Below, piece after piece: positions 48,726 to 59,400 of a stretch of 64,000 nt of DNA. Location of the stretch: positions 305,356-369,355 of the forward strand of contig JXTB01000337.1 of NCBI GenBank assembly GCA_002914805.1. Direction: 5' to 3'. Made by a program: the position numbers and the translations under genes. This DNA comes from Parasponia andersonii (lineage: Eukaryota; Streptophyta; Magnoliopsida; Rosales; Cannabaceae). Under the pieces are notes generated by a model that was not told the origin of the DNA, did not search any database, and was given only the letters and a program-made list of their open reading frames with translations. Numbering within the stretch: position 1 is the stretch's first letter; the number at the start of each line of letters is the position of its first letter.

Positions 48726-50134
48726 TATACCTGGATTTGAACTCTTTAAAGCTGCTAGGTATAATGGAATCAAACAATAAGAATCTTCCATATGACCATC
48801 AATAGCAACATAAGCAAGTTCTTGAGCAGTTTAGTCTTAAAATAGCTAATGTTTACATAATACTCCATACGTATGTAATCAATAATGTCTTGGGGAATCA
48901 TTCACCTATTCTTATCTTCCTTAATTTTGTTCAAAATATACTCACAAATAAGTTTGCTAGTCACCTGTCTATGGTCATGGACAACAATATCTAATGAGCA
49001 AATATACTCACTAACATACTTACGAATGATCCATAAGCCACCTTGTCTATACCTAGAAGCATGAAGAGACCATGAACAACTTAAACTAACGCATGCAATC
49101 GAAAGCCTATCCGGGCTAAACTTCACTATTTTATACTCAAAATTCTTCTTCATTGCAAATAAACTCAAGGCCTTTTGCAACATCTTCTTATCAGCAAACA
49201 TATATTTTCCTTCAACTTATCCAAGTTACTTGAGTCCACTAAATAACCTTCCACATCATCAAAATTAAGAGAGTTACTAAAAGTGGGAGTCAAAATGGAA
49301 GAAACAATAGAACTTCAAGCTTTGTGGGAATATGAACCAATCTCAAATGTCCTTGTTGAACCTCTATATTTAGAAGATGAACCAACATTAAGAACACATG
49401 TTCCATTCCCTAAAGAAGATAAACCAGCCTCAACTACATATGAATCCCCACCTAAAAAAGATGAATTGTATTCATCAATAGATGAACCCCTCCCTAACGA
49501 AGATGAACCAATAGGACAAAAACTCCAATAGGATAAAAACTAAGTGTGCTCATATTTATATCTTCCAAAGGTACCTCATCATAGGTAATGATGAGTGGGT
49601 ACTTTATAGCATTATCATCCTTTGCTATATACAAAAGCTAAGTAAATCCACTATCGCTCTTAATCTCCAAAAGATTATTCCTGGAACCATCATAATCCAT
49701 ATCAACAAACAAATAAATTATATGTCTCAATCTATCAAGACCTAAATAAGACTCTGAAAAGAAATTCAACAAACTCTAAATACATTGTTCTTTCTTTAAC
49801 TAAAGAACCATTGAATCTAAAATCAACGTACTATTTATTCTCATCCCAACGACCATCATAACGAATAATAATAGGTATCACTACCATCCCTATAATAACA
49901 AAATAAATAATTAACAAAAATTCAATAGTAATAACACTCCCAAAAGATAAAGAAATAGTACATGATTCTCTACACAACATAAATAAGAATATGTACAAAA
50001 ATTTATATAACTGGAAATGAGAAAAGATAGAAACAAAATAACAAAATATCGAATATCTAAGTTAAGGAACCTAATATATAACCTTATATACAATGACAAA
50101 AATTCTATATACCAAGACTAAAAATTAGTAAACC

Positions 50135-51010
50135 TCAAAGTGTAAGAACAAGAGCTAGAAACAAAGTAACAGTATCTTATACTTGAAGTAATAAACCTGG
50201 CGTATAGCTCCATATCCCATGATCAGAACTTCATAATGTAAGAGCACATATAAAGATAATAAAAAATCCAATATCTCAATGTAATGAATTTGAATATGGT
50301 ACATAACCTCATATACCATGACAAAATTTTTATATAATACAACCAAATATCAATGAACTAAATAGCAAAATAATTGACATAGTAATCAACAATAGCCCCA
50401 TAAAAGAAATATTATATACCACAATAAAAACCGCATATACAAAGATCAAAATATTACGAGCAAAACAAGAATATTAAATATCTTCAACAACCAAAATAAT
50501 AGAACAGTAGTAGCATATACCCTTAGAAAAAATAACTATACCAATACAATAATAATATATACCACGACAAAAAAGTAATGAAATGTTTCTAATTACATAG
50601 TATAATTCCAAAAAATATAGCCATTAAAGTGTAAGAACAAGAGCTAGAAACATAATAACAGTATCCTATATTTAAAATAATGAATCTAGCATATAACTTC
50701 ATATACCATAACCAAAAATTTATTGTATAAGAGCACATAGAAAGAAAAAAAATAAAATAAAATATCTCAATGTAATGAATTTGAATTTGATATGTAACCT
50801 TGTATACCATGACAAAACACTTATATACCAAGACCAAATATCTATAAACCAAACAAAATAATTGACATGGTAATCAACAATAGCCACATAAAAGAAATAC
50901 TATATACCACGACAAAAAACACATATACAAAGACCAAAACATTATGAACTAAACAAGAATATTAAATATCTTTAACATCCAAAATAATAGAACAACAGTA
51001 GCATATACCA
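50135..51010. repeat. Tandem duplication (~490 bp), with a third, diverged copy at 46,600-46,830
   Basis: 50,135-50,530 and 50,626-51,010 share AAGAACAAGAGCTAGAAACA, ATATCTCAATGTAATGAATT, ATAATTGACAT, TAATCAACAATAGCC and AAAATAATAGAACA in order. 46,600-46,830 repeats the first third. Each copy carries several ATATACCA cores, so duplication multiplies the motif. Confidence 0.75.
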
Positions 51011-51255
51011 CTAGAAAATATAAATAAATCACTACAATAATAATACATACCACGAAAAAAAAAGTAATGAACCATTACTAATTACATAGTATAATTCCAA
51101 AAAAATAGTCATCAGAAAGAAAAACAAGGATTAGACTTAAATTAATAATAATTGTAACACGAATTAGAAGTACAAATGAAAATCCCCAAAAACATACCCA
51201 ATATAATTAAACACAAAAAATATAGATGTGATTAAAAAAAAAAAGAAAATCAAAA

Positions 51256-51560
51256 TCAAGAAAATAATACATACCTAACAAGATCAAATCCAACGTCGAA
51301 TTCGACTATTGCAAAGGAAGAAATCGACCAAATTGTCAGAGAAGAAGAAGCGAAACCAGAAAACCACCTGGAAGACGAAGATGAGCCCAAAATCGCCGAA
51401 GAAAATGAAGGGGAACAAAAACAATGCCTCTTCACCACAGATTCAAGAGAAAAGAACGTGAGAGAGAGAGAGAGAAAGTGAGAGAGCGAGAGAGAAGAAC
51501 GAGACTGAGAGAGAGAATCACGAAAGATTCAAAAAACCTAAACGGAAAAAACTGAAAATT
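51256..51560 (-). promoter_or_regulatory. 5' leader exon of the transposase gene
   Basis: On the minus strand a CT-rich leader (51,560-51,440) passes into a GC-richer exon-like stretch ending TGTTAG before GTATGT at about 51,278, a good donor. A TTATTTAAAATT stretch at about 51,560-51,572 could be its TATA box. The leader is about 2 kb from the first transposase exon, which implies a long first intron holding the repeats at 50,135-51,010. The open 60-codon stretch here is not a recognised protein. Confidence 0.4.
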
Positions 51561-51886
51561 TTAAATAAGGGCAAAATCGAAAAACAATAATATTAATTAG
51601 CTAACAGTTTTTTTTTTAATTTTTAAATGGCTGGATATTTTGCTATAAATTAAAAGGAATGGATATCAATTAAGTTAAATTTAAAAAGATAAACATACAC
51701 CACAATTTCTCAAATTTATAAGGGAGGACCTCAGGGGGGGAAAAAAAGCATAAGGAGCTTTGGAAATATATAAATATATAAATAGAAACTTCTTTTTTAC
51801 AGGAAAAAAAGTGAATTCTTCTACTAGTTATAATAGACACCCTAATTAATCTGAACGCCCTAGACTTGATTTGTTTGCCTCAATAT

Positions 51887-51889
<3 letters not shown>

Positions 51890-51929
<40 letters not shown>
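51890..51929. repeat. (TC)n microsatellite
   Basis: A pure TC run of about 40 bp. Confidence 0.95.
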
Positions 51930-51932
<3 letters not shown>

Positions 51933-52225
51933 TCAGGCATTCTGCCTCTGCGGATCGATCGAACATGTCCTGACTTGGAGTTTCTACGCTCGGTTCATCC
52001 CTATGCAGATTTGGTTATCTCTCGTGGAGGTATATATAGATATATATATATATATATATATCTGTATATACATTATTTTGGTCTTTACAGTCTCTTTTTG
52101 GTTTTGATATTTGTATATAATGATTCTTTCTTCTGCTAATTTCCATATGGTTTTAATTTTCAAAGCTCGACCGGTTGTCTTTAATGACAATGCCAAGAAA
52201 CGTCCACAATTGAGCAGCCACACTG
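51930..52225 (+). other. Two exon-like stretches of unknown origin
   Basis: 51,930-52,028 is GC-richer than its surroundings, open in frame and ends GAG before GTATAT. About 52,160-52,228 reads KARPVVFNDNAKKRPQLSSH after an AG and ends GAG before GTGTAT. A (TA)n run (52,031-52,062) separates them. I recognise neither. They may be relics of a host gene. Confidence 0.25.
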
Positions 52226-52590
52226 AGGTGTATATATATATATAAGAAAAATTTTAAATGTATTTTCCTTTTCACTTTTTTTTACACTTCACTTTTTTTT
52301 ACACTTTTTGTTTTATTGTTTGATAGGTGAATTCTACTAATTAGATTAATATTTTAATAATGTAATAAATAATATTAAAATTTACGTGTCAAGCACTGAA
52401 ATTAAGAGAAATTAAGAGAGTAAAAAAAAAATGTGCTGATTCTCCTATATATAAACTATTTAATAAAATTGTAGTACGAAAATACATATAAATATGTGAT
52501 ATATGCAGGGGCAGACCTACACCTGGTGCATTAGAGTAAATCCATTTCTAAGTTCTAAACAATAAATGAGAGAAAGAGAGAGAGATTGCC

Positions 52591-52647
52591 TAACTATATA
52601 ATGTACTGATGATTGATTAAGGGGAACAGTGTCAGGTTGCATGGAAT

Positions 52648-52693
<46 letters not shown>

Positions 52694-52758
52694 GTTTTTA
52701 ATTTCTAACTATGTAATGTACTGATGATTGATTCGGGGGAGCAGTGTCAGGTTGCATA

Positions 52759-52808
<50 letters not shown>

Positions 52809-52975
52809 AGAGAGAGTGGTTTTTTATTTCTTTCTAATGTGCCGATGATTGATTCAGGGAGTAGTGTTAAGTTGCATAGAATTGTGAGGGAGAATTGGAG
52901 GCTCACCAATGCTCGGAACTTTTTTTTTTTTTTGGTCTCTGGAAGGCACAGATGGCACATTCTATGAAGCTGAGG
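52591..52975 (+). pseudogene. Cystatin-like exon with triplicated start and (GA)n expansions
   Basis: Three tandem units (about 52,591, 52,706, 52,833) each carry AATGTACTGATGATTGATT or a variant, then a CAG/GGG-like acceptor, AGTGT.AGGTTGCAT and AGAATTG. These equal the exon start at 37,500-37,560. In units 1 and 2 the following GAGAGAG has grown into (GA)n at 52,651-52,690 and 52,764-52,816. Unit 3 runs on into NWRLTNARN, a T run, and SLEGTDGTFYEAEG at about 52,935-52,973, the cystatin strand. The T run and the expansions make it non-functional. Confidence 0.55.
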
Positions 52976-53461
52976 GTAGCAAGAATTTTTTTATAATAAA
53001 AGTTGAAGAAAGAAAAATATTTAATAATTATTATTTTTTTTCTAGTTATCTAAATTATAATAATTATTAGATTATGATATAACTGAAAAAAGAAATGTTT
53101 ATATATATATATATAGGTCATCTCTCTAATAAGTATTTTTTTGGGTGAAATTTAGAGAAAAAAATATTAAATAATTGATATTTTTATTATTAATTTTTCT
53201 CTAATTATCAAAATTATAATAATTATTAGATTATGATCTAACAGCTAAAAAAAAAAAAATACTTATAGATAGGTAAAAAAAAAAAATCTATTGAATTGGC
53301 AACCATATTTATAAATACATATATATTAGATGACCTAGGTTTTTGTTTTTGATTTATCTAAATATATATATATATTAGTTTTTTCATGTTATAACTATGG
53401 AGATGTCATGTCTTGGGTTTATCTATCTAAATTTAATACTTTAGTGTGTTTTTTATGTTAG

Positions 53462-53531
53462 GGAAGTTATATGCTATGGTGATGACTTATTTGCAAGGAT
53501 TATCAATTATGTAATGAAAGAAAACAGGCTT
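53462..53531 (+). other. Isolated exon-like stretch (23 codons)
   Basis: An AG at 53,460-53,461, an open frame EVICYGDDLFARIINYVMKE then NRL, and a perfect GTAAGT donor at 53,532. I do not recognise it. It lies between the cystatin-like exon and the copied heat-shock leader. The YGDD is not in a reverse-transcriptase context. Confidence 0.3.
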
Positions 53532-53560
53532 GTAAGTAATAATACAGTTTGATACCCTCA

Positions 53561-53584
53561 AAATAATAATAATAATAATAATAC
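53561..53584. repeat. (AAT)n microsatellite at the edge of a duplicated segment
   Basis: An AAT run flanked by two copies of AATACAGTTTGATAC (53,540-53,554 and 53,580-53,594). Confidence 0.85.
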
Positions 53585-53985
53585 AGTTTGATACTTACGT
53601 TAAGAAAGATGAAAATGGTTCAACGATTTTGCGCGGGAAGCAAGATGTGATGAGTTAAAAGTGAGTGGCGAGTTATGACTAATAGGGCCAGTACTACTGC
53701 AGTGTAACTGAATGTTTGCTTGCTGAGAAAATTTAGAGAGAAGATGCAGTTAAACATAAAAAACAAAAAAAAAAATTGGAGAGAAAAATGTCGCTGTATA
53801 CGTGGCTTAATTACAGAGTCAAAGCTAGCATCAGAATACATGTCGTTTGCTTTTATTACAGTCTAATGTCGTTTCTTGTAACAAGACGAGTCCTTTTTCG
53901 TAAAATTTGCTGTCTAACAGTGACATGTTGTTAAATGTTACTCGTTTAAAATTATGAATATATTTGGTCCCAAGTCAATCAACGA
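53573..53985 (-). repeat. Orphan decayed copy of the sHSP promoter and 5' leader
   Basis: About 400 bp match 8,022-8,470 in the same orientation. The shared blocks, in order, are ACAGTTT..TTACGTTAAGAA, AAAGTGAGTGGCGAG, CTGAATGTTTG.TTGC.GAGAAAATT, AGAGAAGAT, TACG..TGGCT, ATGTCGTTTG, AAATTTGCTGTC, TGACATGTTG and AACGAC. The copy begins within the leader and carries no coding sequence. The two heat-shock elements and the TATA-like site are not conserved in it, so it is unlikely to respond to heat. Confidence 0.7.
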
Positions 53986-54611
53986 CTTGTCTTGATGTAC
54001 TGTTTCTTTTATTTATTTATTTTAGGTAACAAATTTGTCATTTTTTTAAAAAAAAATAATCTTTACAATAACGTATTGAATTGGAATAAAAAATTCCTCC
54101 AGTAAATAAGCTAATTCTCTACAATTATGACTATAACCTAACCAAGTGTAACTGGTTAATATATAGTTTCTTTTATGAACTTAAGATTAATCGTATTTTT
54201 GGTTCTGAAGAATACTAACCCAAATCCCATATGTTCATTTTTGGGACACCTAAATTATGCATTTTTTGTGTGTTAGTTAGAACAATCCTACCATAAAGTA
54301 GGGTTCAAAATTAGGAAAATAAAATATAATAGTTTGCAACAGTAAAACAAGACATTCAAAAGTTTAGGTGTCAAAAAAAAAAATTAAATGCCAAGTATAA
54401 GCCATTCTTGAAATAAGGGTCCAAAATAAGACCTAGATTATAGGGTTTTGAACGCTTATACCTATTTTTCAAAAAATATTTTCAAATTTACGACTTTTTA
54501 AAAACAATAAAAATTATATACAATCTTTTTAGGATATTTTTGTGAATATTTTGGGAGCTAAAAAATGCGGTGGTATTTTAGTAAATAAGCCATCTTTTTT
54601 TTAATACGAAA

Positions 54612-54930
54612 CCACAAAGGTTTCCTCAAAACTAATTTGATTTCCTATTAGCAAAATATCATGTACATAAGTAAATCACAAAAAACTCCAAAAGTTTCTT
54701 AGAAACTAATTTAGTTTCCTTTAGTAGAATGTCCTATACGTAAGTAAATCACAAGAAACTACAAACATTTCCTGTAAATCATTGTGATTTTTTTTTTTTT
54801 TTTTTTTGCAAAACCTTATGGCTAAACAATCACAGAAAACTTGGAAACTATCGTGATTTCCTTTTTATAAAATACAAACATGCTAAGTAGATAAAATGAA
54901 ACCATGAAGATTTCCTAGATTATGGATGTA
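54612..54930. repeat. Degenerate tandem repeat, unit ~74 bp
   Basis: AAACTAATTT.GTTTCCT, AAAAT.TC.TGTAC.TAAGTAAATC and AAAAACTCCAAA-type blocks recur at 54,629, 54,703 and about 54,771, then fade. From 54,000 to 54,610 and from 54,930 to 55,860 I see only AT-rich DNA without genes. Confidence 0.6.
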
Positions 54931-55860
54931 TTTTAGCCCATCTACTAGACCAACTTTTGGTTAACTTTTGGTTTTGTTTAATTAACGTGACTTTGCATTT
55001 AATAAAGTTGCAAGGCCTTAGACCGTATAAAATAACAAATTTTTTTCCTAGACTATATGAAAAAGTAATTATACAGGCCAGGTCATATTTTTATCATTAG
55101 TTTTAAAAAGTTCATACTCTATGTCATTTCCTTAGATTATATTTTAGGGTCAAAGTATTGGAAAAATATCAAAAATATCTCGTATTAGCAAAATACCACT
55201 TTTCACCCATGTGCTTTTATAAATACAAAATCCCTCTTTAATTTGTCATATTAGGTCAAAATTACCCATTTTGACAAATTTTCATTGACTTTTCTTAATT
55301 TTTTTAAATCTAAAATTGATCTGTGAACCAAATTATTTGAATGTTAGAAAATCGGAATTTTCAGTTAAAAATTATGTATTTTTTATTAAAAAAATGGCGA
55401 TAGGGTTTAGGAAGTAATTGGACTATGTGAGTAATTTTGACTAAGACTATTAATGTTATCCTACAATACAACTTGGACCAAATCTGACCTACGGGATACG
55501 AGGGTGGATATGTTGTATTTTGCTAAACTTAGAGGAGGTTTTTGGTTCCCCTAAAATTAAGATTAAATCCCACAAATGAGAAATTAGATTGAGTTTGTTT
55601 TAGTTTGTCTATTTTTTTTTTTTATAATTAAACGACTAGGTATATCTATTTTTATATTTAGTATATCAATTTATATAACAATTTTAGTTTATGTATTGAG
55701 TAATATATCATATTTTTTACACTTAGTACAACCATTGATACAATATTTAGAAAACAGACATTTGCTTAAAAAGCGTCCAAAATTTGATCATTTTTCTACG
55801 AGGCCCCAACTAAATCTTGAAACAACAAGTTATCAACTGTTCAAATTTTGTTGTCGTTTA

Positions 55861-55946
55861 TGTTAGAATATTTTGTATGGACAAGCATACTCATTGGCAA
55901 CTCACTACATGTCTCAATTAAAGCATATAATATACAACTATGTGAA

Positions 55947-55987
<41 letters not shown>

Positions 55988-56490
55988 GCATGCTATTACT
56001 AATTGAGACATAATGAGATGGACACTTATCGGCTAACAGGCAAGAGGCCTATGAACTCACTTACTCACTCACAATATCTTGGTCAGCCCATTGGGCTAAG
56101 ACACCTCTCTTACCACTTGAACACTGCTACATAGGCCCATTTTTGATATGGTCATAGCATATATATTAACACATGCTTTGTGTGTAGCAGTGTGTGTAAT
56201 AACATTACGAGAAAGAGAGGTAGAGTATGAGAAGAGCCATGAAATCCTCTTCCATCCATGATTTCTTGTTGATCTTGTAGGATGACATTGGAGAAGATGA
56301 AAGGCTTAAGTTTTTGGAAAGCTAATGAAGTAATCTCTACTCACTCCAACAAATTTGATATACTCAATTTCCAATAGTAAATATTTATGCTTTGAATATT
56401 TGGACAAGATACACATTATATATTAGATTGATTATGCTCATCAATATTGATTTATTAAAATTATTAATTAGTGTTAAGAGCTTATTACTA
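55861..56490 (+). repeat. Left LTR of the 55.9-kb copia
   Basis: Starts TGTTAGAATA. Shares ATATACTCATTG-like, GTCTCAATTAAAG, CACCTCTCTTACCACTTGAAC and GAGAAGAGCCATGAAATCCT blocks with the right LTR. It contains a (TA)n run at 55,947-55,985 and about 60 bp (around 56,165-56,225) absent from the other copy. The right edge is approximate. Confidence 0.7.
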
Positions 56491-59400
56491 TTGGTCTTAG
56501 GTTGTCAAATTTTATTTTATTATCTTCGGAGTTTTTAGCTAATTTTTGTGGGTTTTTATACCTTTTCTAAAAATCTGATTTTGGCTCAAACTAATGAAAT
56601 ATTGAATGGAAGTTATGGATTATGATTTTTTTTTAAGTTTAATGGAATTATTTTGCCATTTCCATGATTTTTTTTTAAATCATTGAACATGGCTGAAAAT
56701 GTATTTGATTTTTCGAAAATTTTCAAGCCATTTGAGGCCAAATAATTGCAATAAATCAAAACAAAATGAAATTTTGAGCAAAATTACTTGGAAATCGTCG
56801 AAAATAGAGCATCAAAGATCAAGAAATGACTAGATCGGGTCGAATGGGTCCAAACCTGGTCAGATGTACCTGATTGGAGGCTAACGATGAAGAAAATGAC
56901 ACATCATTTGATGAAAGTCGTAGTCATCATTTTAGGAAAAATGACATGTCGTTTCTAATAGTCATTATGTCGTTTTTAATTAAGCGATATATTGTTTTCA
57001 ACACCTATGACCAAAACGACATGACATGTCATTTTCTATGCTCAAATTTTCAAGAAAAATAAAAAATAAAAAATAAAAAAACTCCTCCATGACACGTGGG
57101 GCCATGTGTCGGGACATTTTCATCTGCAGTTTTCATAATTTTACCTCATTTTTTATTTCCAAATTATTTGTGTGATTATTTATTAGTTTTGGCCATTATA
57201 AAATGCTTTATTACTTTATCACACATATTTTAAACATTTTTTTAAAAATAATATGTCTCACAATTAAAATAATTTAATTCTTAGGCATAAATATATGCAT
57301 ATTTCAGTATCTTATGCCATGTTTAGCTATATGTAAATATTGATAATTAAATATTACACATGGTTATATGCATATTTTTTATAATTTTATGTCATTTATG
57401 AGTGTAAGCATATTTTTGGATGATTTTATACTTTGAATTTATTTTGAAATTTTTTATATTATGTGGCATAATTAATTGTGAGATTGTGGTAATCATGAGT
57501 GCTTACATGCTTGCCTGTTGTAAGTCTAAGCATGCTAAATTGTCAAGTATTATTGCTTTAATTATTATATTCTCACTTTTGGCCAATTTTGGGCATATTT
57601 TTTATATCATATCTGGTTGTTATATGCCATGTTTATTCTAAGAAAAATTATTTTAAATGACCAATAAATTTGACATATTATATGAATAATTTGTGATTTA
57701 TTGCTCATTTTATGTGTTTATTTTTTGTGATAATTATTTTTTGATAACACAAATACATGATTGGCCTTATTTGAATTTTGTGAGATTTTGACCTATTATG
57801 AATGCTTTTACACTTGTCTATCATGAGTTGAACATATCGGATTATTGATAAAAAAAATTGTGATTATTGTTGTTTATTCTCCCTTGATTGATCACAATTA
57901 ATACTAAGGTCTATACGCACAATTAAATTATCTCGTTGATAATTTTATTATTTGGCATAATGCTTAGACTGGTGAAAGAAATGTATTAAGTGTCATGAAC
58001 CACACAATCTTTTCTGTCCTGTCGACAGTGGATTGATGCATATGGCTGTAGTATTTAGTATATTGTCTTAACCTGCGAATGAGTCCTTGTTTGCTTAAGG
58101 GACTCTAGCACACAATGATCATGTTATTGATTAACTCATTGGGAAAGCAAAGAGGAAGAACAAATAGCATTATCTTGGTTTTACATGCATATTAGTGATA
58201 TTGCTCTTAGTTATTTCTTCTAACTTTAAGTAATTCTTGTATCTTCTGTCATTTTGATGCTGAATGGGACTATTATTTTTTATGACATAGATCTCGCACC
58301 GAGTGCAATGAAGTAAATAAACTAGGCCTTGTGATTTTTTACAACTTTTAAATCCACTATTTATAGTAAATTGATGTCTTGAAACTCCATAATGAGTGGG
58401 AATATTTAAAAAAGTGTTCTTTAAGGCTAATGAGATATTTATAGAATAATTAGTTAGTGACAACTTTTAAGGATAGGATCGCTAAGGAATTTCTTGAAGT
58501 TATTGGTAAGAAATTTGGATGTTTTCCCTACAATAATGAGTATAGACTTTATAAGTATTTTAAATTCCATATTTTGTGATGGTATTATTGGAATCAAAGA
58601 TAACATTGATAAGGTGATTTGTTATTATTGAAGCTTAAATGAATTGTTATAGATTATTATGAGAACTCTTCTATCTTTAGTTTATTTTGATTACATCAAG
58701 TCATGATGCACAAAAGAATCAATTGATTAGAGATAAAACCTGATCAATATGAGGAGAACTTAGATGAGATGACAACAATACTCGCTAAGGAAGAGGACAA
58801 TATAAGGATATCATTGATCGGGATATTTTTTCCAACTAGTCTTGGAATAACCTTTGCACCTAATGAAATATGTCATCTTAAAGTTGAAACTTTGGAGATA
58901 GTCAAATTATGATAAAGCTTATGATATTCTTTTGGGGTATGTACTTGTCTACAATCCTTCTAACCTATAGCAACATGCTTTTGATATCTAATTTTAGGTG
59001 TTCGGGATATACTTTTCTTTCAGAATTGAAAAGTTAATTACACTATTAATGATCCAAAATATCTGAGAGACAAAAGTCTTACATATTGTGGTATAAGAAT
59101 TAGATTACAATTCTAGAATTTCAAATGGGACGATCGATGGTAAGATTCATATGAAGTTTTATAAGTTTCTTATCCAAGATTATTGTGTACATACTTGTTA
59201 CTTCAGTTATTAGTAAACTGTCATGGTTATAAGAGTAAGATTGACACTTGTGCAGTTTTTCTGGAATTAATCTACACTGAGATTTGTAGATCGTTGTTTC
59301 CTCATGTTATAAGAGGTTATAGAAGATTATGAGTCTTTATAGATAACTACTCCTAATACGATCACGTTAAGCTTATTACTTTAAAGTTCTAACTCATAAG

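Larger units (their letters stand above)
46890..49201 (-). pseudogene. mudrA-type MULE transposase
   Basis: Pieces on the minus strand are in family order. The N-terminal MuDR DNA-binding region is 49,201-48,902 (MFADKKMLQKALSLFAMKKN; CSWSLHASRYRQGG). The catalytic core starts at about 48,520 (YIDYEVDKNGNFLYLFMAFG; VISIDATFL with the first Asp). The core continues at 48,229-47,876 (IISDRYPSM with the second Asp; YCMYHLLKNL; NIMTSNISESMNSIL). A piece at about 47,735-47,585 (LWAKEEVRKQIEFARI) follows, then a SWIM-like region and CCHC zinc knuckle at 47,215-46,890 (AGRPKKKW; KCGQCKQFGHNQ). Introns or frame changes separate them, so this copy is decayed. It reads toward the Ulp1 gene. Confidence 0.8.
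38740..51060. repeat. Dense array of a short motif, TGGTWYAT, in the non-coding DNA of the Mutator-like element
   Basis: By hand I find roughly forty copies. About 26 are on the plus strand, mostly left of 46,800 (for example 38,741, 39,044, 39,212, 41,562, 42,441, 43,579, 44,864, 45,803). About 17 are on the minus strand, mostly right of 46,400 (for example 46,446, 47,523, 48,582, 50,314, 50,803, 50,900). The usual context is TGGTATATGAATTT, TGGTTCATAGATTT or TGGTACATAGATTT. They sit in introns and spacers, change strand near the convergence point of the two genes, and are rare in the rest of the window. Confidence 0.6.
38002..51640. mobile_element. Mutator-like element, Kaonashi/VANDAL type (DUF1985-Ulp1 plus mudrA)
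   Basis: About 13.6 kb. A DUF1985-Ulp1 gene reads right from a CT-rich leader near 38,170, and a mudrA transposase reads left from a CT-rich leader near 51,500; the two converge at about 46,000-46,900. Ulp1-bearing Mutator-like elements (Kaonashi) are known in plants and often lack long terminal repeats. Here only a weak inverted match is seen (about 38,009-38,045 and 51,620-51,650: AATTTATAG, ATAT, GGC, TATTTTTA), so the edges are approximate. Both genes carry in-frame stops, so this copy is decayed. Confidence 0.75.

Noticed and set aside
52728-52967. ORFs rich in RE or SL dipeptides
   Set aside because: Products of the (GA)n and (CT)n runs.
53462-53531. YGDD as a reverse-transcriptase active site
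   Set aside because: No other polymerase motif nearby, and the stretch is bounded by splice-like sites.
56874-57062. 62-codon ORF in the 55.9-kb copia element
   Set aside because: Low-complexity ORF in the non-coding leader of a decayed element; no recognisable domain.
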